Shown one piece after another: positions 1 through 6,656 of a stretch of DNA of 64,000 nt. The first letter of the stretch is position 1. Each line of letters opens with the position of its first letter. Position numbers and translations under genes: made by a program. Origin of the DNA: UBA2334 sp049653005 (GTDB taxonomy: Bacteria; Pseudomonadota; Gammaproteobacteria; Burkholderiales; Burkholderiaceae_C); contig JBASFL010000066.1 of the NCBI GenBank assembly GCA_049653005.1, positions 42,640 to 106,639 on the forward strand. Reading direction: 5' to 3'. Below the pieces are notes generated by a model. The model worked only from the letters and a program-made list of their open reading frames with translations. It was not told where the DNA came from and did no database searches.

Positions 1-1221
1 GGGGTGTGGAAGCTCACCACGGCCGCCGCCATTCCCTATTTCACAGGCCATTACGCCCAAACCCCACGGGGCTTTGGCTACGTGACCATCGGCGCGAACG
101 TGGACGATTTCCACGCCCCCGCGCTGGCCACGTCCAAACTGATGGACGCGAAAGTGGCCGAATTTGGCGAACGCGTGAAAACCCAGCAAGCCGGGCTGCG
201 CACCCTGATTTCCGACTCCATGAACCGCACCGCCGCCAGCCTGACGGTGTCCACCCTGGTGATGTTGGCCTTTGTGGTGGTGGTGGCCATTTGGCTGGCC
301 TCGTTGCTCACCCGCCGTGTGACCGATTTGGTGGCCGGGTTGTCGCGCATCGAAGCCGGTGACCTGGGTTTTCGCTTCAAATCCAGCTCAAAAGACGAGT
401 TGGGCAACCTGAGCGACTCGCTCAACAAAATGGCCGACAGCGTGCAGGCGTCGTTCAAACAAAACGACGAAGCCCGCCGCCAGGCCGAAGACAACAGCCG
501 CATGAAAAGCGACTTTGTGGCCAACGTGTCGCACGAGCTGCGCACGCCGTTGAACGGCATTCTGGGCTTTTCAGAGCTGATCCGCGAAGAAGCCCCCAAC
601 GAAGAGCTGCGCGAATACGCCGACACCATCCACCAAAGCGGCAACCATTTGCTGTCGGTGGTGAACGACATGCTGGACATCGCCAAAATCGAGTCGGGCC
701 ACATGACCCTGGAGCCCCGTGCGTTTGCCCTGCGCCCCGTGCTGGACGAGTTGGCCCTGTTGCACGGCGCGGCCGCACAGCAAAAGGGCTTGGTGCTCAA
801 CACCCTGTTTGCAGACGACTTGCCCGATGAGTTCCACACCGACCCCACGCGGCTGCGCCAGGTCATCAACAACCTGCTGAGCAACGCGGTGAAGTTCACC
901 GACCAGGGGGAAATCAGCTTCAGTGCGCGCCCGCAGGGGCGGCACCTGGTGGTGGGGGTGCGTGACAGCGGCCCCGGCATTGCGCTGGAGGCCCAGCCGC
1001 TGGTGTTCGAGCGGTTCCGCCAGGCCACCGCTTTCATGACCCGCGAACACACCGGCACCGGTCTGGGGCTGGCGCTGGTGCGCGAGTTTGTGCGTTTGAT
1101 GGGCGGCGAAGTCCGGCTGGAGTCGGTGCCAGGCCAAGGGGCCTACTTCGAATTCTGGGTGCCCCACGGGGGCCAACCGACCGTCAGTCTGGCAGCGCCT
1201 GAAGAAGGTCTTGAGCGCTGA
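1..1221 (+). CDS. Sensor histidine kinase, 5' end outside window
   Basis: The frame is already open at base 1, so the start codon and most of the sensory region lie to the left; 406 codons remain. Visible in order: the end of an extracytoplasmic region, a membrane segment near codons 80-103, a HAMP linker, a HisKA domain with H-box VSHELRTPLNG (phospho-accepting His at codon 178), and an ATPase domain with N-box NNLLSNAVKFT, G1 box DSGPGIA and G2 box GTGLGLA. The protein should autophosphorylate at the inner membrane and pass the phosphate to a response regulator. Its last 38 bases overlap, tail to tail, the response regulator gene on the other strand, which is a possible partner. The stimulus cannot be read from this fragment. 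Confidence 0.9.
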   Translation, partial: GVWKLTTAAAIPYFTGHYAQTPRGFGYVTIGANVDDFHAPALATSKLMDAKVAEFGERVKTQQAGLRTLISDSMNRTAASLTVSTLVMLAFVVVVAIWLASLLTRRVTDLVAGLSRIEAGDLGFRFKSSSKDELGNLSDSLNKMADSVQASFKQNDEARRQAEDNSRMKSDFVANVSHELRTPLNGILGFSELIREEAPNEELREYADTIHQSGNHLLSVVNDMLDIAKIESGHMTLEPRAFALRPVLDELALLHGAAAQQKGLVLNTLFADDLPDEFHTDPTRLRQVINNLLSNAVKFTDQGEISFSARPQGRHLVVGVRDSGPGIALEAQPLVFERFRQATAFMTREHTGTGLGLALVREFVRLMGGEVRLESVPGQGAYFEFWVPHGGQPTVSLAAPEEGLER

Positions 1222-1540
1222 TGGGTTTGATCAAAATGCTGTCAAAGCCCGCTGACATGATGCGTTGCCGCTCGCTTTCCATGGCGTGGGCGGTGTACGC
1301 CACCACCCGCAAACCCGCCCATTCGGCCGACGCACGGATGCGGCGGCACACCTCTTCGCCGTCCATTTCGGGCATGCTGATGTCGAGCAACACGCTGTCA
1401 AACGGGGCCGATTCGGCCAGGCGTTTGAGGGCCGCTAAGCCGTTTTCGGCCTCTTCGGTTTCCCAACCCCTGCGTTTGAGCAGCGCCACCGCCAATTTGC
1501 GGTTGATCGCGTTGTCGTCAACAACCAGGGTTCGTCTCAT
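1184..1540 (-). CDS. Single-domain response regulator (CheY-like receiver)
   Basis: A 118-residue receiver with no output domain. The acidic pair is Asp8-Asp9 (LVVDDNAINRK), the phospho-acceptor Asp53 lies in LLDISMPEMDG, Thr83 in VVAYTAHAM and Lys105 in LIKPIS, so all catalytic positions are present. The NAINRKLA motif resembles receivers attached to hybrid kinases and phosphorelays. I chose the ATG at 1540; an in-frame TTG at 1555 would add five residues, and neither start has a clear ribosome binding site. The gene converges on the partial histidine kinase and overlaps its end. Without an output domain it probably works as a phosphate shuttle or by protein contact, possibly with one of the two flanking kinases. 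Confidence 0.9.
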   Translation of the reverse strand: MRRTLVVDDNAINRKLAVALLKRRGWETEEAENGLAALKRLAESAPFDSVLLDISMPEMDGEEVCRRIRASAEWAGLRVVAYTAHAMESERQRIMSAGFDSILIKPISAQDLLQALPD

Positions 1541-1630
1541 GTCGGGTGTGGGCAAGTGTGGAGGGGGTTCGGGCTGGCGTTATACCGCATTGCGGAGCGC
1601 TGCCCCCGGCTTCGCAGGGGAGGCGGCGTG

Positions 1631-4600
1631 ATGTCCCGTGCATTTCGCTGGTGGCCCAAAAGTTTGCGCAGCCGCTTGCTGCTGGTGCTGGTGCCGTTGC
1701 TGGTGTTGTCGCTGGGGGGGCTGGGCCACCTGCTGACGCTGGCGGGGGAAGAGTCGCTGTTGACCGAGAAGCGGCAACATTTGCAGGGCGTCAACCGCAT
1801 GTTGCTGGCGCGGCTGCACAGCGTGGGCGGGTTTGCGTCCATTGAAGCCACAGGCCTCGGGCAGCCAGCGGACCGTCAGGCGCGCATCGACCGCTTGAAC
1901 GCGGTGTTGGCCCCCATGACCGATGAAGTGGCCCATGCCTTCGGTGGCGTGGGTGTGGGTTATTACCACCGCGAACTCGATGCCATCCTGACCTACGGGC
2001 CCAGCGATGAGTTCGCCAACCGCGTGGGCTTGTCGATTGCCGCCGACCACCCAGGGCGCCAGGTGATGGACAGCGATGCCGAAGCAGTGCAAAGCGGGCT
2101 GTTGGTGCGGGGTGACATCCTCAACGCCATGGCCCCCATCGATGTGAACGGCCAAGCGGTGGGGTATGTCTGGGCCAACCAGCTGTTGGGCGATGTGAAT
2201 GCCGACATCGCACGCATGCGCCAGGCGGTTTACACGGTCACCGCTCTGGTGGCGTTGGTGACGGTGCTGTTCATTTTTGTGGTGGCCACCCGGCTTACCC
2301 GCGATGTGGCCGCCATTCAGGAAGGGTTGCGGCGCATCGGCACCGACCTGACCAAACGCATACCCGCGATGCGGGGCGAAACCGGCGAGGTGGCCGTGGC
2401 CATCAACGCCTTGGCAGGGGCGCTGGAAGCGGCCCGCCTGGCCGAACGCCAAGCGGCCGACAGCCAGCTCGCGCGCACCGAAGGCCTGTTGCGCACCGCC
2501 ATCGAAGCCATCGACGAAGCCTTCATGGTGTACGACGAAAACGATGTGCTGATTTACGCCAACGACCGGTGTGGCGAGGTGTACGCCCGCTCGGGCGATG
2601 TCATCGTGCCGGGCAACAGCTTCGAGACCATCATCCGCACCTGCGTGGCGCGGGGCGAATACACCGAAGCCGTGGGCCGCGAAGAGGCCTGGGTGGCCGA
2701 GGCCATTGCCCAGCACCGGTTGGGCCAGCGGTCGCGGGAAATCCGCATGGCCAGTGGGCGCTGGCTGCGCGTGATCGACCGGCGCACGCCCAACGGCCAC
2801 ACCGTGGCTTTTCGGGTGGACGTGACCGACTTGCGCGAAGCCCGAGAGGCCGCCGAAGCCGCCAACCGCGCCAAAGGCCTGTTCGTGGCCAACATGAGCC
2901 ACGAAATCCGCACGCCCATGAACGGCATTCTGGGCATGACCGAGTTGCTGCTGATGACCCCGTTGAACGACGAGCAGCGCGACTTTGCCGAAACCGCCAA
3001 ACAAAGCGCCCAGGCCCTGCTGACCATCATCAACGACATCCTGGATTTTTCGAAGATCGACTCCGGCAAGCTCGACATCGAAACGCTGGACTTCGATTTG
3101 CGTGTGTTGCTCAACGAGGTCAGCAGCCTGCTGGGCTTGCGCGCCGAGGAAAAAGGCATTGAGTTCGTCAGCCTGTTGCACCCCCAGGTGCCGTCGCGGC
3201 TGCACGCCGACCCGGGGCGGCTGCACCAGGTGCTGTTGAACCTGGTGGGCAACGCCATCAAATTCACCGCCCATGGCGAGGTCACCGTGTCCACCACGGT
3301 GGTGCCGCAGGCGGCGGCGTCACCGGCCGCCACCGTGCGCCTGCGCTTTGAAGTGCGCGACAGCGGCGTGGGCATTTCGCCCGAGGCGGTGGCCAGCCTG
3401 TTCACCCCCTTCACCCAGGCCGACAGCTCCATCAGCCGGAACTTTGGGGGCACCGGTTTGGGGCTGTCCATCAGCAAGCGCCTGGTGGAGTTGATGGGTG
3501 GCACCATTGGGGTGCAAAGCGCCGTGGGCGAAGGTTCGGTGTTCTGGTTCGAATTGCCGTTCGGTTTGCAGGCCAGTCAAGACGAGGCACCCGTTGCCCC
3601 CCTGGGCGAGCTGATGGGCCGCCGCGTGCTGGTGGTGGACGACAACGCCACCAACCTCAACCTGCTGGACATGCTGCTGAAAAGCTGGGGCTGTGACACC
3701 GTGGTCTGCGGCCACCCGCAAGACGTGTTGCCCCGCCTGCAACAGGCCGTGGTGGAAGGCCAGCCCATGGACGCCGCCATCATCGACATGCACATGCCCG
3801 ACCTGAACGGCGAAGAGCTGGGCAAACGCATCAAAGCCACGCCCGGGCTGGCAGCCCTGCCGTTGATGCTGCTCACATCGGTCGCCATGCGGGGCGACGC
3901 CGAGCGCCTGCTGGCCGCCGGGTTTGCCGCCTATTTGCCCAAACCCGTGCGCGGCGACCTGTTGCAGCGCGCGCTGCGCAGCATGTTTGCCCCCACGGTG
4001 GGCGACGAGCCCGCCAAACTCATCACCCGCCACCAGCTCAACGAGGCCAATGTCCACGCCCGCATCTTGCTGGTGGAAGACAACGCCACCAACCAAAAAC
4101 TGGCCACCGCCTTGTTGCGCCGCCAGGGCCACCAGGTGGACGTGGCGGCCAACGGCGTCGAGGCGTTGGCCGCCCTGGCGCAACACGACTACCGGCTGGT
4201 GCTGATGGACTGCCGCATGCCGGTGATGGACGGTTTTGCCGCCACCACCGCCATCCGCAACGGTGGGGCGGGTGTGCGCAACCCGCGCATCCCCATCGTG
4301 GCCATGACCGCCGACGCCATGGGCGGCGACCGCGAGCGGGTGCTGGAGGCGGGCATGGACGACTATTTGTCCAAACCCATCGACGGCCCCCGGCTGGCCG
4401 AGACCGTGCAGCGGTGGCTGGGGAGCCAGATGCCAGCGGGCACCACCCTGCCCGATGGGCCGGTCGTGCTTGACGCACGCGTGTTTGACCCAGAGACCGT
4501 TGTGGCCCATTTCGACGGTGATCGCTCCATGGCCAAGGCCTTGTTGCCCGACATCGTGCAGGCCTTGCTGGATGAAACGGCCACGTTGCGCCAGGCCCTG

Positions 4601-4825
4601 AATGACAGCGACGCCGAGGCCGCCGCCCGTGCCACACACACCGCCAAAGGGCTGGCGGGCAGTGCCTGCGCGCTGGCGGCTTTGCCACTGGCCAAAGCCA
4701 TGGAGTTGGCCGCCCGCCAGGGTGAACTCGACACGGTGCGTGAGCAGCTGCCCTTTTGGGACAACGCCTTGCGCGAACTGGCCGACGCTGTCCGTCAGTG
4801 GGTGGCCGAGCAGCCTGAGGGCTGA
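1631..4825 (+). CDS. Hybrid sensor histidine kinase with two receivers and Hpt
   Basis: A 1064-residue inner-membrane phosphorelay kinase. An in-frame ATG-like start exists at 1556, but the ATG at 1631 follows a purine-rich AGGGGAGG and opens directly into a positively charged N-terminus and membrane segment. Order: TM (~16-34), periplasmic sensor, TM (~199-222), HAMP, PAS-like domain, HisKA with MSHEIRTPMNG (His424), HATPase_c, receiver 1 (VVDDNATN, phospho-acceptor Asp719), receiver 2 (VEDNATN, Asp860) and a C-terminal Hpt domain with ATHTAKGLAGSA (His1003). The complete chain allows His-Asp-His transfer within one molecule, with the final output regulator not identified. The free receiver just upstream on the other strand is a candidate acceptor from Hpt. 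The ligand is unknown. Confidence 0.93.
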   Translation: MSRAFRWWPKSLRSRLLLVLVPLLVLSLGGLGHLLTLAGEESLLTEKRQHLQGVNRMLLARLHSVGGFASIEATGLGQPADRQARIDRLNAVLAPMTDEVAHAFGGVGVGYYHRELDAILTYGPSDEFANRVGLSIAADHPGRQVMDSDAEAVQSGLLVRGDILNAMAPIDVNGQAVGYVWANQLLGDVNADIARMRQAVYTVTALVALVTVLFIFVVATRLTRDVAAIQEGLRRIGTDLTKRIPAMRGETGEVAVAINALAGALEAARLAERQAADSQLARTEGLLRTAIEAIDEAFMVYDENDVLIYANDRCGEVYARSGDVIVPGNSFETIIRTCVARGEYTEAVGREEAWVAEAIAQHRLGQRSREIRMASGRWLRVIDRRTPNGHTVAFRVDVTDLREAREAAEAANRAKGLFVANMSHEIRTPMNGILGMTELLLMTPLNDEQRDFAETAKQSAQALLTIINDILDFSKIDSGKLDIETLDFDLRVLLNEVSSLLGLRAEEKGIEFVSLLHPQVPSRLHADPGRLHQVLLNLVGNAIKFTAHGEVTVSTTVVPQAAASPAATVRLRFEVRDSGVGISPEAVASLFTPFTQADSSISRNFGGTGLGLSISKRLVELMGGTIGVQSAVGEGSVFWFELPFGLQASQDEAPVAPLGELMGRRVLVVDDNATNLNLLDMLLKSWGCDTVVCGHPQDVLPRLQQAVVEGQPMDAAIIDMHMPDLNGEELGKRIKATPGLAALPLMLLTSVAMRGDAERLLAAGFAAYLPKPVRGDLLQRALRSMFAPTVGDEPAKLITRHQLNEANVHARILLVEDNATNQKLATALLRRQGHQVDVAANGVEALAALAQHDYRLVLMDCRMPVMDGFAATTAIRNGGAGVRNPRIPIVAMTADAMGGDRERVLEAGMDDYLSKPIDGPRLAETVQRWLGSQMPAGTTLPDGPVVLDARVFDPETVVAHFDGDRSMAKALLPDIVQALLDETATLRQALNDSDAEAAARATHTAKGLAGSACALAALPLAKAMELAARQGELDTVREQLPFWDNALRELADAVRQWVAEQPEG

Positions 4826-4847
4826 GAGCCGTTTGGCCCGGGGGCCG

Positions 4848-5639
4848 TCAGGCCGCCCGTGCCGCAGCCAGCGGCTGAGGCTGGGTGGTTTGCAAGGCTT
4901 GCAGGCCCGTCAGCACGTCGCCCACCACGATGACGCTGGGGCTGCCCAGGCCGGTGGCGTGCAGGGTGTCCACCAGGCTGCCCAGGGTGCACACCGCGTG
5001 GCGTTGCTGGGGCAGGCTGGCGTGTTGCACCACCGCCACGGGCGTGTGGGGGGGCAGGCCGGTCATCAGCTCGGCCTGGATGTGGGCGGCACCGCTCACC
5101 CCCATGTAAACCACCAGCGTCAGGCGTGCGCTGTGGCACGTGGCGGCCAGGGCGCGCCAGTCGGTGCCGGTGCTGCCGGGTTTGGCGTGGCCGGTGACAA
5201 ACACCACGCCGTGGGCGTGTTCGCGGTGCGTCAGCGGCACGCCCAGCGAAGTGACCGCGGCCAGCCCGGCGGTGATGCCGTTGACCACACTCACGGCCAC
5301 ACCTTCGGCGCGCAGGGCTTCCACCTCTTCACCGCCCCGGCCGAACACAAAGGGGTCGCCGCCCTTCAGGCGCACCACCCGCTCGCCTGCTTGGGCGGCT
5401 TGCACCATCAGCTTGTGGATGAAAGCCTGCGGCGTGGATTTGCAGCCACCGCGTTTGCCCACGTACACCACACGGGCTGTGGGGGGCGCCAGGGCCGCGA
5501 TGTCGGGGCCCACCAGGTCGTCCACCAGCACCACCGTGGCGTTCTGGATGGCCTTGAGGGCTTTGAGCGTGAGCAGCTCGGGGTCGCCGGGGCCGGCGCC
5601 CACCAGGGTGCAGTGGCCTTGTGGGGTGGGGTGTGTCAT
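4848..5639 (-). CDS. cobA: Uroporphyrinogen-III C-methyltransferase (SUMT)
   Basis: 263 residues, the usual size of stand-alone SUMT. It uses two S-adenosylmethionine to methylate uroporphyrinogen III at C2 and C7, giving precorrin-2, the precursor of siroheme. Family motifs are visible: VGAGPGDPELLTLKA near the N-terminus, RLKGGDPFVFGRGGEE in the middle and an YMGV segment in the SAM site. No siroheme synthase domains (dehydrogenase/chelatase) are fused to it, so precorrin-2 must be finished elsewhere. The gene overlaps ybiB by four bases and is the last member of the nirB-nasA unit, which fits a supply role for the siroheme of NirB. It ends only 22 bp from the convergent hybrid kinase, with no terminator seen between them. 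Confidence 0.95.
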   Translation of the reverse strand: MTHPTPQGHCTLVGAGPGDPELLTLKALKAIQNATVVLVDDLVGPDIAALAPPTARVVYVGKRGGCKSTPQAFIHKLMVQAAQAGERVVRLKGGDPFVFGRGGEEVEALRAEGVAVSVVNGITAGLAAVTSLGVPLTHREHAHGVVFVTGHAKPGSTGTDWRALAATCHSARLTLVVYMGVSGAAHIQAELMTGLPPHTPVAVVQHASLPQQRHAVCTLGSLVDTLHATGLGSPSVIVVGDVLTGLQALQTTQPQPLAAARAA

Positions 5640-6565
5640 GCCGGGGCTCCTTGGGGGGTTTGGGTGCGCTGGGCCAGGGCCAGCACATGGCGCACCTGGG
5701 CTGCAATGGGGGTGGGCACCGGGGCCTGGCCTGCCAGCACACGGCGTATGTGGGCGGCGGTGGCGTCGGGGTCGGTGCCGGGCAGGTCGGGCAGGGCGGC
5801 CAGTGACCCGGCCTGGGTTTCTTGCACGCGGGTGACTTCACCGGCCGCAAACGCATCCATGGCCGGTGTGCGCCGGGCATCGGCCACGGGCTCGCCTTCG
5901 GTGCCGCGCAGCAGCAAGGCGGTGGTGTGTGTCAGGGCCAGCGTGGCCGTCATGCTCTGCAGGTATTCGGGGTGGGTGTAGCTGCTGACCAGCAGCGCGG
6001 GCCCACGCACGGGCACCATCAGCTTGACCAGGCTGTGCGCGGGGTTGCGCAGGCCCACCACGCGGCGCACGTCCAGCAGGCGTTTCAGCCCGGGCAGCAG
6101 CAGGTCGGTGGGGGCAAACGCCACCTCACCGGGTTCCATGTTTTTGATAGCTGTCAAGGCAGGTGTACCAAGCGCCAGAAGCACTTTTTGTGCTGAAACC
6201 CGTTGGCTTTCGGTTTCGCAGCCGTGCACCAGCACGGGCAGGCCTTCGCGCGCCAGCAGCAGGGCCAGCAGCGGGGTGAGCACGGGCAGTTTGCGCGCAC
6301 CGTTGTAGCTGGGTAGCACCACGGTGGGGGTGGTGTGGGGGTTGGGCAGGTGTTGCAGCCGGGCGTGGGTGGCGTCGAGGAAACCCGCCATCTCGTCGGG
6401 CGTTTCGCCTTTGATGCGCATGGCCAGGCAGAACGCGCCCACTTCCAGGTCGGTGACGGTGCCGTCGAGCACCTGGCCCATCAGGTCGGTGGCCTGCTCG
6501 CGGGAGAGCGAACGCGCGCCGTCTTTGCCGCGCCCGATGTCTTTGATGTAGTGGCTGATGCTCAT
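5636..6565 (-). CDS. ybiB: YbiB/TrpD2-family DNA-binding protein
   Basis: 309 residues with the anthranilate phosphoribosyltransferase fold signature: an N-terminal helical domain (SREQATDLMGQVLDGTVTD) and a phosphoribosyltransferase-like core. Proteins of this length and pattern in proteobacteria are YbiB/TrpD2, which are known to bind nucleic acids and lack the TrpD reaction. It sits between nasA and cobA, 91 bp downstream of nasA, and overlaps cobA, so it is probably cotranscribed with nitrate assimilation genes; no direct role in that pathway is known to me. Bases 6141-6198 inside the gene are a copy of the dispersed repeat found elsewhere in this window, encoding about residues 123-142 in frame. 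Confidence 0.85.
   Translation of the reverse strand: MSISHYIKDIGRGKDGARSLSREQATDLMGQVLDGTVTDLEVGAFCLAMRIKGETPDEMAGFLDATHARLQHLPNPHTTPTVVLPSYNGARKLPVLTPLLALLLAREGLPVLVHGCETESQRVSAQKVLLALGTPALTAIKNMEPGEVAFAPTDLLLPGLKRLLDVRRVVGLRNPAHSLVKLMVPVRGPALLVSSYTHPEYLQSMTATLALTHTTALLLRGTEGEPVADARRTPAMDAFAAGEVTRVQETQAGSLAALPDLPGTDPDATAAHIRRVLAGQAPVPTPIAAQVRHVLALAQRTQTPQGAPA
6141..6198 (+). repeat. Dispersed ~50-bp repeat, copy A (inside ybiB)
   Basis: Reads TTGATAGCTG, then a variable stretch, then CCAAGCGCCAGAAGCACTTT. The blocks GATAGCT and CAAGCGCCAG match the copies at 10073, 51570, 54676 and, inverted, 20154. This copy lies within the coding region of ybiB and keeps the reading frame open. Related AGCTAT/AAGCGC repeats are, from general knowledge, abundant between genes in Comamonadaceae. 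Confidence 0.65.
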
Positions 6566-6656
6566 GACCGGATTGTGTGGCGTTCAAAACAACTTTGGGT
6601 CATAAAGCAAATCGGTGCAGGTCCGTGCCCATCGGTGTTTCAGGCAACCCTGTGCC

